NCBI RefSeq assembly: GCF_000248075.1
Contig: NZ_BAFB01000114.1
Span: forward strand, 1 to 51,190
DNA length: 51,190 nucleotides
Reading direction: 5' to 3'
From: Gordonia otitidis NBRC 100426
GTDB taxonomy: Bacteria > Actinomycetota > Actinomycetes > Mycobacteriales > Mycobacteriaceae
Shown: piece after piece, positions 8,658-17,299 of the stretch
How the letters are laid out: each line of letters opens with the position of its first letter
How positions within the stretch are numbered: position 1 is the stretch's first letter
The notes under the pieces: generated by a model
The model's database searches: none
Seen by the model: the letters and a program-made list of their open reading frames with translations, nothing else
What the model was told of the DNA's origin: nothing
Program-made: the position numbers and the translations under genes

Positions 8658-8909
8658 TCAGCCGCGTACCAGACCGATCACCTCGGACAGTGCGTCGAGA
8701 TCCGCCCGAGAGGGTTCGATGAGGTGAAGTACGAGATCCCGCGGGTCTCATGGAGATCCGCGATGCGTTCTGCGACCTGCGCCGCGCTGCCGTGCAGGAT
8801 GTACACCGAATCCCGGAGTGCTACGTCGTCGATATCGGGGTTCGCCCCGCGGCGAGCGAGAGCCCACCTGGCGACATGCCCACCACCAACCCGCCCGGCG
8901 CCGTATCGA
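8658..8909 (-). pseudogene. C-terminal fragment of an LLM-class (luciferase-like) oxidoreductase, frameshifted
   Basis: In the reverse frame, residues such as DSVYILHGSAAQVAERIADL, followed by HETRGISYF, match the C-terminal end of F420/FMN-dependent LLM oxidoreductases as I know the family. The reading frame then shifts by one base near 8718-8724, and the tail continues in another frame as EPSRADLDALSEVIGLVRG to a TGA at 8660-8658. The N-terminal ~200 residues are absent: upstream of about 8909 the frame runs into the lutC 3' end. Truncation plus frameshift indicate a dead gene. Confidence 0.65.
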
Positions 8910-8915
8910 TTCCGT

Positions 8916-9560
8916 TCAGCGGCCGTCGCCGGTCACGATGATGACGTGCAGGGTGCGCGGACCGTGCACGCCCTCCACTCGGTCGAGTTCGATGTCGCTG
9001 GTCGCGCTCGGCCCGCTGATCCAGGTCTGCGGTCGGCCGGCCGATCCCGCGTCGATGAGTCGGGCGACGGCTTCGGGCACGTCGGTGACGATCTGGTCGG
9101 TGCGGATCAGACAGATGTGGACGTCGGGAACGAGCGAGACAGCGCGACGACCCTGTCCCGCCGAATGATCGAGCACGATCGTTCCGGTGTTCGCGATGCC
9201 GACGGCCGCCGTGGTGACCACCGCGCCCGCGGCATCGAGTTCGGTCGGGGAGAGGTCGTCGTCGGAGCACCATGTCACCGGGGCGTCGGCCAGCAGGTCG
9301 CGGACCACCGCGTCGGCGATGACGGGGCCGTCGACCGCGGCCAGCGCAGCGGTCACTCGCAGTGCGACGTCGTCGGCGCCGACCTGTTCGACGATGGCCT
9401 TGTAGTCGGAGACACGCTCGGCGAATCGATCCACCCGACCGAGTTCGCCAGTGCTCACCGGCTGCCCGTAGTCCCAGTCGACGGGCGTGACGTCGTCGGC
9501 GGGCACGTCGGCCAACGCGGCGCGTACCCGACCGATGATCTCCTCGCGCGCCGATGTCAC
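8916..9560 (-). CDS. lutC: LutC/YkgG family lactate utilisation protein
   Basis: A 214-residue LUD-domain protein, third subunit of the LutABC L-lactate oxidation complex, which feeds electrons from lactate into the respiratory chain with pyruvate as product. The recognisable core is AVVTTAAVGIANTGTIVLDH, then GRRAVSLVPDVHICLI and WISGPSATSDIELDRVEGVHGP, which are the conserved LUD blocks. The start is GTG at 9560, overlapping the lutB stop as GTGA. It is the last gene of the lutABC operon. Confidence 0.92.
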   Translation of the reverse strand: MTSAREEIIGRVRAALADVPADDVTPVDWDYGQPVSTGELGRVDRFAERVSDYKAIVEQVGADDVALRVTAALAAVDGPVIADAVVRDLLADAPVTWCSDDDLSPTELDAAGAVVTTAAVGIANTGTIVLDHSAGQGRRAVSLVPDVHICLIRTDQIVTDVPEAVARLIDAGSAGRPQTWISGPSATSDIELDRVEGVHGPRTLHVIIVTGDGR

Positions 9561-11107
9561 GCTGGGTCCTCGTCAGATATGTTGTCGCGCTCGCGCGTCC
9601 ACCACTCGCGGAATGTTTCGGCGGGCGGGACGGGAGTGTCGCGTGCACTCGACCACGGAGACATCGGCCAGGGCAGAGCACCGAGCATCCGGCGGTTGCC
9701 GAAGAAGCGGTGGCTCGTGGTGGCGGCCTTCTGCGCGGCTTCGAGCCTGCGATGGTCGGCGAAGATCTTCTCCATGGCCTTCATCGCCATCGCCTCGGCG
9801 CTCGGCAGACGTTTCCGATGCTCCTCGACGACCCGGGTACGGAGGTGAACGAGTATGTCGGGGATGGGAATCCGGACCGGGCATACGTCGAAGCAGGCGC
9901 CGCACAGACTCGACGCGTACGGGAGGGATTGGTCGATGTCCGATGCCGTGCCACGCAGTTGGGGTGTGAGGATCGCGCCGATGGGTCCCGGATAGACCGA
10001 GCCGTACGCGTGTCCGCCGGTGCGCTCGTAGACCGGGCACACATTCAGGCACGCGGAGCAGCGAATGCAGCGCAGTGCAGCGCGTCCGACCTGGTCGGCC
10101 AGAACGCCGGTGCGGTTGTTGTCCAACAGCACGATGTGGACGTCGCGAGGACCGTCGCCCTCGGCGGCGCCCGTCCAGATCGAGGTGTACGGATTCTCGC
10201 GTTCCCCGGTGCTCGACCGGGGCAGAACCTGCAGGAACACCTCGAGATCGGCCCAGGTGGGCAGCATCTTCTCGATGCCTACCACCGAGATGAGGGTCTC
10301 CGGCAGGGTCAGGCACATGCGACCGTTGCCCTCCGACTCGACGACCACCAGGCTCCCGGTGTCGGCGATCGCGAAGTTGGCGCCGCTGATACCGACCTTC
10401 GCGCGCAAGAACTTCTCGCGCAGGTGCAGCCGTGCTGCCTCGGCGAGCCGGGCGGGTTCCTCGGTCAGGTCGTCGGGCGCGGGCCTGCCCACCTTCGCCA
10501 TGTTCTGTAGGAAGATCTCGCGGACCTCGCTGCGGTTGCGGTGGATTGCCGGCACCAGGATGTGACTGGGCCAGTCGTCGCCGAGTTGCACGATCAGTTC
10601 GGCCAGATCGGTCTCCCAGGCGTCGATACCCGCAGCGGCGAGTGCCTCGTTGAGCTCGATCTCCTGGGTGGCCATCGATTTCACCTTGACGACTTCCGGT
10701 GAGCCGGTGTCGCGGACGAGATCGACGATGATGCGGTTCGCCTCGGCTGCATCCCGCGCCCAATGTACGTGTGCGCCCGCGGTTGTCGCCTTCTCCTCGA
10801 ACTCGAGCAGATACTCGTCGAGGTGACGCAGCGTTCGATTCTTGATCGACTCCGCGGCCACCCTCAGTTGTTCCCAGTCGTCGAGTTCTTCGACGACGGC
10901 GGCGCGCTTGTGTCGGATCGTCGACGTCGCATGCTCGAGATTGCGACGCTGCACGGTGTTGGCCATCTCGTGGCGTGCAGCCTTCGGGAACTTCGGCATC
11001 CCGACGAAGGTCTCGGTGACGCCGACGTGCGGATGCCCGAGCCCGACGCCGTGGTGTCCGCCCGGTTCCGGGCTGCCCGGGCGTGCGGCGTGGATGATCT
11101 CGCTCAT
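9557..11107 (-). CDS. lutB: LutB iron-sulfur lactate utilisation protein
   Basis: The 516-residue central subunit of the lactate oxidation complex. Residues ~30-330 form the LUD domain (KVGISGANFAIADTGSLVV, NGRMCLTLPETLISVVGIEK). The C-terminal part has two ferredoxin-like cluster motifs: CIRCSACLNVCPVYE and CGACFDVCPVRIP. The ATG at 11107 overlaps the lutA stop as ATGA, which fixes the start; in-frame codons further upstream lie inside lutA. The gene spacing implies a stoichiometric complex. Confidence 0.93.
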   Translation of the reverse strand: MSEIIHAARPGSPEPGGHHGVGLGHPHVGVTETFVGMPKFPKAARHEMANTVQRRNLEHATSTIRHKRAAVVEELDDWEQLRVAAESIKNRTLRHLDEYLLEFEEKATTAGAHVHWARDAAEANRIIVDLVRDTGSPEVVKVKSMATQEIELNEALAAAGIDAWETDLAELIVQLGDDWPSHILVPAIHRNRSEVREIFLQNMAKVGRPAPDDLTEEPARLAEAARLHLREKFLRAKVGISGANFAIADTGSLVVVESEGNGRMCLTLPETLISVVGIEKMLPTWADLEVFLQVLPRSSTGERENPYTSIWTGAAEGDGPRDVHIVLLDNNRTGVLADQVGRAALRCIRCSACLNVCPVYERTGGHAYGSVYPGPIGAILTPQLRGTASDIDQSLPYASSLCGACFDVCPVRIPIPDILVHLRTRVVEEHRKRLPSAEAMAMKAMEKIFADHRRLEAAQKAATTSHRFFGNRRMLGALPWPMSPWSSARDTPVPPAETFREWWTRERDNISDEDPA

Positions 11108-11883
11108 GCGGGGTACTCCTCGGTCGACGCCAGGATCTCGGCGAGGTGCATGGTCCGTACTCCTGCCCGTTCGCGTGAGAGCAGTCCACCGATATGCGCC
11201 AGGCACGAGTTGTCGCCTGCGACAAGAACTTCGGCTTCGGTGTCGCGGACATGCCGCGACTTGTCGGCTCCCATGGCCACCGAGACGTCGGCGTTCTTCA
11301 TCGCGAATGTGCCTCCGAAGCCGCAGCACTGGTCGGCCGCAGGCAATTCGACCAGATCGATGCCACGAACGTTGCGCAACAACCGGAGTGGCTTGTCGCC
11401 GACGCGTAGCATGCGCAGCGAGTGACACGTCGGGTGATAGGTGACGCGGTGCGGAAAGTATGCCCCGACATCGGTGATGCCGAGTACGTCGACGAGGAAC
11501 TCACTGAGTTCGAAGAATCTGGGCGTCAGATCGTCGACTGCCAGGCACAGTCCGGTGTCGCCGGTGCGGGCGGCAACCGTCGCGTGCTGGTGACGGACCG
11601 ACCCGATACAGGAACCCGAAGGAGCGACGACGGCGTCGAATCCCGAGAACACGTCGACGAACTGGCGCACCCCGCCGATGGCCTCGTCGGCGTAGCCGGT
11701 ATTGGTGAACATCTGTCCGCAACACGTCTGTTGGACGGGAAACTCGACGCGCACGCCCAGTCGCTCCAGCAGCAGCACCGTCGCGCGCGGGGTGTTCGGC
11801 CACATCGTGTCGTTGAAGCACGTCGCGAACAGCGCAACTATCATCGTCGACCACGCGTGGTTCGGATGTGGTGCATCGGTCAC
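11104..11883 (-). CDS. lutA: LutA, (Fe-S)-binding lactate utilisation protein with two CCG domains
   Basis: The 259-residue protein has two cysteine-rich CCG domains of the heterodisulfide-reductase type: QTCCGQMFTNTGY in the first half and DQCCGFGGTFAMKN in the second, each expected to bind an iron-sulfur cluster. N-terminal IVALFATCFNDTMWP is the usual LutA start block. GTG at 11883 is the annotated start with a weak ribosome site; ATG at 11844 is a shorter alternative. First gene of the operon. No GntR-type LutR regulator or lactate permease is in the window. Confidence 0.92.
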   Translation of the reverse strand: MTDAPHPNHAWSTMIVALFATCFNDTMWPNTPRATVLLLERLGVRVEFPVQQTCCGQMFTNTGYADEAIGGVRQFVDVFSGFDAVVAPSGSCIGSVRHQHATVAARTGDTGLCLAVDDLTPRFFELSEFLVDVLGITDVGAYFPHRVTYHPTCHSLRMLRVGDKPLRLLRNVRGIDLVELPAADQCCGFGGTFAMKNADVSVAMGADKSRHVRDTEAEVLVAGDNSCLAHIGGLLSRERAGVRTMHLAEILASTEEYPA

Positions 11884-12051
11884 CGCCAGGGTGTGTGGGC
11901 TGATGACCGGTGTTCCCTGCGACCCGGTCTGTCCTCGACGCTATGGGCACTCGTCGGGAGCGTCAACCGCTGACACACCCGGGTCTGGTGCCGCCGCCCG
12001 GATTCTCGGTGCTGTGGCCGCGATTCTCGGTGCTGTCGACGGATGGTGCGA

Positions 12052-12564
12052 TCAGGAGTCGCGCGCCGCGCGCAGGGCCGCGCGGCGCAGTTCGGCCTCG
12101 GCGAAGCGTCGTTTCTGATCCTCGGTCTCGGGCACGAGCGGCGGCACGGCGTGCGGGCGTCCGTCGTCGCCCATCGCGACCATCGTGAAGTAGCAGCTGT
12201 TGGTGTGGCGGCGGATTCCGGAATGGATGTTCTCGGTCTCGACTCTGATACCGACCTCCATCGAGGTGCGGCCGGTGTGATTGATCGAGGCCGACAGGAT
12301 GAGGAGCTCGCCCACGCGGATCGGTTCGCGGAAGATCACCCGATCAACCGACAGCGTGACCGCGTATCGACGGGAGTACCTGCTCGCGCAGGCGTAGGCC
12401 ACCTCGTCGAGCAGTTTGAGAAGGGTGCCGCCGTGAACGTTCCCGGTGAAGTTGGCCATGTCGGGCGTCATGAGCAACGACATCGACAGTGTCGACCGGT
12501 CGGCGTCGGAGACGTGGTGGCCGTGTGGTGGCTGATCGTCGGGCGGAGGTTGTCCGGCGTCCAT
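12052..12564 (-). CDS. Acyl-CoA thioesterase (hot-dog fold, YciA/BACH type)
   Basis: A 170-residue single hot-dog domain protein. The family motif is visible in MTPDMANFTGNVHGGTLLKL with the following LLDEVAYACASRYS; the Asn/His-Gly-Gly and the Asp of LLDEVA are the active-site region of hexameric cytosolic acyl-CoA thioesterases. It would hydrolyse acyl-CoA to free acid and CoA. ATG at 12564 gives the usual size with a ~25-residue polar lead. It lies upstream of lutA on the same strand, separated by 168 bp, so is probably independent. Chain length preference cannot be told. Confidence 0.88.
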   Translation of the reverse strand: MDAGQPPPDDQPPHGHHVSDADRSTLSMSLLMTPDMANFTGNVHGGTLLKLLDEVAYACASRYSRRYAVTLSVDRVIFREPIRVGELLILSASINHTGRTSMEVGIRVETENIHSGIRRHTNSCYFTMVAMGDDGRPHAVPPLVPETEDQKRRFAEAELRRAALRAARDS

Positions 12565-12638
12565 GCGGCGATCGTAGCGGGTGCATCGTTCCTGCGTGCG
12601 GTGTGTTCGACGACCGCCTCGCCGATCACCGGATGTCG

Positions 12639-13463
12639 TCAGCCTGCTGGCTGTCCGTCGTTGGAGCGTTCCTCGTCGATCAGTTCCTTCGTCCGCAGCA
12701 GTCGAAGCGATGTCACCAGCGCGACACCGCCGACGATGTTGAACAGCACCGCGTACCAGAACCACCCGAGCCAGTCGAGGTAGCTGACGTCGGCACCGGA
12801 GAAGATGGCGCCGAAGATCAACAGCGAGTCGAGAACCGAGTGGAACAGCTGCAGACCGGCGAGCAGGAAGGCCGCACCGACGCAGGCAACGATCCGCGCC
12901 ACAGGCGATTCGGTGCCCTGCTGCATGCGGGTCAGCAGGGTCATCGTGCTGCCGCCGAGCACCGCGAGGCAGATGGATTGCAGATCGAGAGGGGCATTGA
13001 CGAAGTGCTCGGCGGATTCGGCCAGCGTCGAGCTCCACTCGGGAAATGCGCGGGTCACTATCCACATCATGATCGCGCCACCGACCAGATTGGCCGCGAG
13101 TGTGCCGACCCACAGCTTCGCCAGGTCGCGAAGTCTGCCGTCGCGCGCCACGACGGCTGCTATCGGCATCAGGAAGTCTTCGGTGAACAGTTCACTGTGC
13201 GCGAGGTAGATGGCGACGAGTCCGATGGAGAACGCCAGCCCCGCGAGAAGATGATTGTCGGTCTGGTGCAGCACGGCGAGCATCGCCATGATGCCCACGG
13301 ACACCTCTATCCCGCCGAACAGGCCGGTGATGAGGATGGCGCGCCCCGTGCGGTGCAGGCGCTCCGAGCCTTCGGTGACGACGGCGTCGAAGCTGCGCTC
13401 CAGCTCGTCTTCGACGGGGCCGTCATTGCGTCCGATGCGCCGTCGTACTGCTTCGTCACTCAT
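12639..13463 (-). CDS. Formate/nitrite transporter (FNT)-family channel
   Basis: The 274-residue protein has six hydrophobic segments and the FNT pattern: GLFGGIEVSVGIMAML (TM1), YLAHSELFTEDFLMP after TM2, KLWVGTLAANLVGG for the TM3 helix break, and SVLDSLLIFGAIFSGADVSYLDW before the last helix. It most resembles the YfdC-like branch of FNT proteins, which have a polar ~35-residue N-terminal extension as here. Predicted pentameric channel for small monovalent anions in the cytoplasmic membrane. It stands alone downstream of the rpf-like gene. Confidence 0.82.
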   Translation of the reverse strand: MSDEAVRRRIGRNDGPVEDELERSFDAVVTEGSERLHRTGRAILITGLFGGIEVSVGIMAMLAVLHQTDNHLLAGLAFSIGLVAIYLAHSELFTEDFLMPIAAVVARDGRLRDLAKLWVGTLAANLVGGAIMMWIVTRAFPEWSSTLAESAEHFVNAPLDLQSICLAVLGGSTMTLLTRMQQGTESPVARIVACVGAAFLLAGLQLFHSVLDSLLIFGAIFSGADVSYLDWLGWFWYAVLFNIVGGVALVTSLRLLRTKELIDEERSNDGQPAG

Positions 13464-13645
13464 GGTGGCCTATCCATCGGGACGAGCCGGGCGGTGGCGT
13501 CGTCGGACTGTGGCGTTCTCGGGCTGTGGCGTCGGTGGCGGGAGCGGCCGGAGCAACTCGTCGGATGTCTCGTCTCGATGGTAGGAGACATCGGCCATCG
13601 GATTTCGGACATCGGCACGGCGTCGCCGTGTCTGTCGGAACGAGA

Positions 13646-13703
13646 ACGCCCCGCGAGGGGTGAGGACGCGTACTCGACGCGCACCCACCCACTCGCGGGG
13701 CGT
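13646..13703 (-). terminator. Perfect 12-bp inverted repeat downstream of rpf-like gene
   Basis: ACGCCCCGCGAG (13646-13657) is exactly inverted as CTCGCGGGGCGT (13692-13703) with a 34-nt spacer. No T-run follows, as is common in this phylum. The long loop makes an operator or repeat remnant also possible. Confidence 0.4.
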
Positions 13704-13756
13704 TGTGAGACCTCGGGGTCGATGTCTCGGGGTTTCAGCTCTCAGCGTGGGAGGGT

Positions 13757-13772
13757 CTCGGTGGTCACCGAG
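13757..13772 (-). terminator. Short hairpin after the rpf-like stop
   Basis: CTCGGTGGTCACCGAG is a perfect palindrome 28 bp past the rpf-like stop codon; as RNA it gives a 6-bp stem with a GGTC loop. Candidate terminator or processing site. Confidence 0.4.
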
Positions 13773-13799
13773 GCTCCGGCTGAGGCAGACACCGACGGG

Positions 13800-14178
<379 letters not shown>

Positions 14179-14211
14179 CGTATTTGGACCAACGGCGACC
14201 TTACGGAGTGA

Positions 14212-14241
14212 TCACGGAAAGGTCACATCAAGTTCGTGACC
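14212..14241 (-). promoter_or_regulatory. Candidate regulator-binding repeats upstream of rpf-like gene
   Basis: GGTCAC (14221-14226) and GTGACC (14236-14241) form an inverted repeat, and TCAC also recurs at 14212 and 14223, 11 bp apart. Spaced GTCAC-type repeats resemble MtrA or CRP sites known at mycobacterial rpf promoters; assignment to either is inference. Confidence 0.3.
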
Positions 14242-14432
14242 TGCGGGGCTTCGATTAGTGAATATAAATACGACATTTTCCTGTGAAATGCCTGCGCATT
14301 GCGGCGTGTTGCCGTTCTATTTCGCACATTTAAATACATCCAAGAATGTGGCGTAGATCACTGCTATTTTGTGGCTTGGCGCACAGATATTCTCGAAAGA
14401 GTGACGGATATGAGTGTAGGGAAGAGGAGCCA
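14242..14432. other. A/T-rich divergent intergenic region
   Basis: This stretch between the rpf-like leader and the crotonase-like gene is clearly more A/T-rich than the rest of the window (AATATAAATACGACATTTT, ATTTAAATACAT). It probably holds both divergent promoters. I see no convincing gene or RNA motif in it. Confidence 0.45.
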
Positions 14433-15218
14433 ATGTCAGACACGAGCGTGAGTCCCGTCGTCGTCACGCGTGACGGACCACTCGGGTACCTCAGATTGAC
14501 CGACAGCCGACGACGTAACCCCTTGTCGACGTCGACGATGAAGGCCGCGACGGCGGCCCTTCAGGACTTCGACGCGGATCCCGGCGTGCGAGTTGTCGTC
14601 ATCGGCGCCGAAGGCCCGGCCTTCTCTGCGGGACACGATCTGACCGAACTCGTCGACCGCACTCTCGACGACGAGGAGGCGATCTTCGCGACGTGCGTCG
14701 AACTCATGACGACCATCCACGAGATCCGCCAGCCGGTTATCGCGCAGGTGGCAGGCGCTGCCTTCGCTGCCGGTTGCCAACTCGTTGCGACGTGTGATCT
14801 GGCCGTGGCGTCGACGCGTGCCTCGTTCAGTACCCCCGGAGTGCGAATCGGCTTGTTCTGCTCGACACCGATGGTGGCGCTGACCCGGTCGATCGGGCGT
14901 AAGCGAGCGATGAAGATGTTGCTCACCGGTGAGCCGATCGACGCGCTCACGGCGGCAGAGTGGGGTCTGGTGAACGATGTCGTCGAGCCCGACGATCTGG
15001 AGTCGACCGTCCGTGCGCTCGCGCTGCAGATCGCAGGCTCGAGTGCGTCGACCCTGGCGATCGGTAAACGCGCCTTCTACCGGCAGATCGACGAGTCCGA
15101 GCCCGACGCCTATCGATCGATGAGTTCGACAATGGCCACCAACGCGATGACCTGCGATGCGCAGGAGGGCATCTCGGCGTTCCTGGCCAAGCGTGCACCG
15201 GTCTGGTCGGACCGTTGA
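14433..15218 (+). CDS. Crotonase-fold protein (ECHDC3-like), catalytic glutamates absent
   Basis: A 261-residue crotonase-superfamily protein: oxyanion-hole segments FSAGHDLTEL and QVAGAAFAAGCQLVATCD are present. The two general acid/base Glu residues of enoyl-CoA hydratase are not: the GGGCELA position reads AAGCQLV, and the PEIxLG position reads TPGVRIGLF. The segment GVRIGLFCSTPMVALTRSIG is typical of the ECHDC3-like branch. It probably is not a standard hydratase; acyl-CoA binding without hydration, or another crotonase reaction, is likely. ATG at 14433 has a strong GAGGAG at 14424-14429. Confidence 0.85.
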   Translation: MSDTSVSPVVVTRDGPLGYLRLTDSRRRNPLSTSTMKAATAALQDFDADPGVRVVVIGAEGPAFSAGHDLTELVDRTLDDEEAIFATCVELMTTIHEIRQPVIAQVAGAAFAAGCQLVATCDLAVASTRASFSTPGVRIGLFCSTPMVALTRSIGRKRAMKMLLTGEPIDALTAAEWGLVNDVVEPDDLESTVRALALQIAGSSASTLAIGKRAFYRQIDESEPDAYRSMSSTMATNAMTCDAQEGISAFLAKRAPVWSDR

Positions 15219-15230
15219 CCGAGAAATCCG

Positions 15231-15245
15231 GTCAGCCCGGCTGAC
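15231..15245. terminator. Short hairpin between convergent genes
   Basis: GTCAGC-CCG-GCTGAC is a perfect 6-bp stem with a 3-nt loop, 13 bp after the crotonase-like stop and before the convergent AI-2E-family stop. Could act in both directions. Confidence 0.4.
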
Positions 15246-15303
15246 GTAGGTTCGTGGCGCGGCCGCATCACGCCTGTCGGCTCCGCTGACGTGCGATTCG
15301 GGA

Positions 15304-16542
15304 TCAGGTGCCCGCGGCGCCCTGGTCGCGGTCTCCGGCGGTCAGCGTGGCCTGTTCTTCGTCCCTGATCCGTTGTTCCTGTTCGTTGTGACGCCGTGCC
15401 TCCTCGACCTCTTCCGTTGTCGGTCGACCCGACGAGACGAGCACGTCTGCCCAGCGCGTCGACGGGTCGATGTCGATCAACAACGCTTTGCACAGCAGCG
15501 TCAGCGGAATGGCGAGAAGTGCACCGAGCGGGCCGATCACCCAGGCCCAGAAGATCAGCGAAAGAAACGTGACGGTCGTCGTCAGTCCGACGGAGTCGCC
15601 GACGAATTTCGGCTGGATCACCGACTGGATCACGAAGTTGATCACCGAGTAGATGATGATCACCCACAGAGCCAGCGTCCATCCGCCGTCGAGAAGTGCC
15701 AGGATCGCGGGCGGGATGAGCCCCAGCACGAAGCCGATGTTCGGGATGTAGTTGGTGATGAACGAGAGCAATCCCCACAGCAGGGGAAGTGGAATGCCCA
15801 TCAGCCAGAGCGCGCCGGTGTCGAAGGCGGCGACGATGAGACCGAACACCGTCGAGACGACCAGGTAGTTGCGGGTTCCCGACGCAAACGTCTGCAGAGC
15901 GTTCGCCACTTCGGGGCGTACCCGCCGCAGCACGGTGAATCGCTCGTCGGAATTGATCGAGTCGATGGCCATGAACAACAGCACAGTGAGGACCAGGATG
16001 AGGGCCGAGGCTGCGTTCGCGGTGCTCGATACGACATCGCCGACGACGTCGAAGACCTTGCCCGCGTCGACGTGCGAGAGCATGTCGTTGACCTTGTCCT
16101 CGCCGACTCCGTGATCGGCCAGCGCCTTCTGGACGTCGTCGATGAGATCGTTGAACTTGTCGCTGTACTGCGGCAGGATCGTCGCGAGCCTGGCGATGCA
16201 GTAGATCACCGAGGCGAACAGGCCGACGATGATCCCGTAGACGAGCACTATCGTCGCGAGGAACGCGGTCCACTTGGGCCAGCCCTTGCTGCGCAACCAC
16301 CCGGGCACCGGGGCCACGGCGACCGTCATCATCAGGCCCAGGAAGACCGGGCCGACGATCGATCCGATCGACTTGATGCCGAGCACCGCGACGACGATGC
16401 CCGCGATGGTCAGCAATACCACCGTTCCCCGGGGTAGCGCCCACGACGGTGACCCGGGATCGTCGACCGCTGTCAGGCCAGGGTCGTCGACCGCGTTGTC
16501 ACGGGGTACTACCTCATCCGATCCAGCGTCCTCGTCCGCCAT
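15304..16542 (-). CDS. AI-2E family transporter
   Basis: A 412-residue membrane protein with about eight hydrophobic segments and the PF01594 pattern: TVVLLTIAGIVVAVLGIKSI at the N-terminus, the central soluble stretch (~120-190), and the C-terminal FITNYIPNIGFVLGLIPPAI and LIFWAWVIGPLGALLAIPLT. Members include the quorum-signal exporter TqsA and Na+/H+-type antiporters; the substrate here is unknown. The C-terminal tail is charged (EEVEEARRHNEQEQRIRDEE). It is the third gene after the ECF sigma factor, its start overlapping the preceding gene by 29 bp, so it is probably part of the stress operon. Confidence 0.85.
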   Translation of the reverse strand: MADEDAGSDEVVPRDNAVDDPGLTAVDDPGSPSWALPRGTVVLLTIAGIVVAVLGIKSIGSIVGPVFLGLMMTVAVAPVPGWLRSKGWPKWTAFLATIVLVYGIIVGLFASVIYCIARLATILPQYSDKFNDLIDDVQKALADHGVGEDKVNDMLSHVDAGKVFDVVGDVVSSTANAASALILVLTVLLFMAIDSINSDERFTVLRRVRPEVANALQTFASGTRNYLVVSTVFGLIVAAFDTGALWLMGIPLPLLWGLLSFITNYIPNIGFVLGLIPPAILALLDGGWTLALWVIIIYSVINFVIQSVIQPKFVGDSVGLTTTVTFLSLIFWAWVIGPLGALLAIPLTLLCKALLIDIDPSTRWADVLVSSGRPTTEEVEEARRHNEQEQRIRDEEQATLTAGDRDQGAAGT

Positions 16543-17299
16543 GTCGACCTTTCTGTCGGCGTCGGCCCCGCAGTGGTTCCCCCGTCAGTGCTCCCCGGCT
16601 CGATCCTCGAGGTGCTGTGTTCGGGACGGCCCTGTGCGACAGGCGTTGTCGCAGCATGATCCGAATCGGACGTGGTGTTCCGCCCGGCAAAGCCTGCCAG
16701 CGGATGTCGATGTGCTGGCGTGCCAGGGCCGTCGTCTCGGAGCCCAGTGTCGAGGCGAGTACGGCATCGGCAACCTCGCGTACGCGATCGGAGTCGGCAA
16801 CCAGGTCGTCGTGGTAACGGGCGATCAGTCCGATACGCACGCGGCTCACCTTCGCGTCACGCCCGGGCGCACGCTCGGACCCGGAATCGTGGGCTCCGGA
16901 ATCTTCGGCACCGGAATCGTGGGCAACTGTGTCGGGCGCCCCGGGGCTGTTCGGACTGTCGAGTTCGACGAGCACGACGAGTCGACCGAGAGCGTGTCGA
17001 ATCCGGGTGGCCAGTAGCTGTTTGACGACCCGGTCGCTGACGCGAATCATGTCGTCGTCGGTGTCCAGAGTGCGACCGACGCGTCGAACACGGCCGAGCT
17101 TTCCGGTGATCGACGAGATCAGATGGGCGATGTCGCGGTCGGGTTCCTCGAGTCGACGACTCGCCTCCACCAGCCAGGCATCGGTCTGGTCGTCGTCGTC
17201 GATGTCGATACGCCGAGGATCTGTGCCGGTGCGCCCGGTGTCCGCGCGTCGACTGTCGTGCGAACCCGCGCCGTTGTGCGTTCTGTTCGTTCGCGTCAT
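16514..17299 (-). CDS. Asp23-cluster-associated hypothetical protein
   Basis: A 261-residue protein with no named domain that I can assign. It has a charged N-terminal ~40 residues and a helical segment resembling Asp23-type folds (IRVSDRVVKQLLATRIRHAL, followed by LVVLVELD). A repetitive linker of DSGA/DSGS units (HDSGAEDSGAHDSGSE) precedes a second alpha/beta segment (VRIGLIARYHDDLVADSDR). The C-terminus is very Arg/Gly-rich (RGRRRQKGRHGGRGRW), suggesting nucleic-acid or envelope binding. GAGGAG (17306-17311) supports ATG at 17299, which overlaps the sigma factor stop as ATGA. The coupling suggests work with the Asp23 module or control of the sigma factor. Confidence 0.75.
   Translation of the reverse strand: MTRTNRTHNGAGSHDSRRADTGRTGTDPRRIDIDDDDQTDAWLVEASRRLEEPDRDIAHLISSITGKLGRVRRVGRTLDTDDDMIRVSDRVVKQLLATRIRHALGRLVVLVELDSPNSPGAPDTVAHDSGAEDSGAHDSGSERAPGRDAKVSRVRIGLIARYHDDLVADSDRVREVADAVLASTLGSETTALARQHIDIRWQALPGGTPRPIRIMLRQRLSHRAVPNTAPRGSSRGALTGEPLRGRRRQKGRHGGRGRWIG

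Larger units (their letters stand above)
13464..13799. other. Non-coding gap between FNT gene and rpf-like gene
   Basis: These 336 bp contain only short overlapping open frames on both strands, with no recognisable protein and no ribosome site. They hold two hairpins downstream of the rpf-like gene (annotated separately) and presumably the FNT promoter. Confidence 0.6.

Noticed and set aside
11884..12051. GntR/LutR operator upstream of lutA
   Set aside because: A GGGTGTGT/ACACACCC pair is present but widely spaced and does not match a known LutR-type site, so it is not annotated.
12565..13113. N-terminal extension of the thioesterase frame
   Set aside because: The open frame continues upstream, but this part overlaps the FNT gene in another frame and is Arg-rich shadow sequence. 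The hot-dog protein is complete from ATG 12564.
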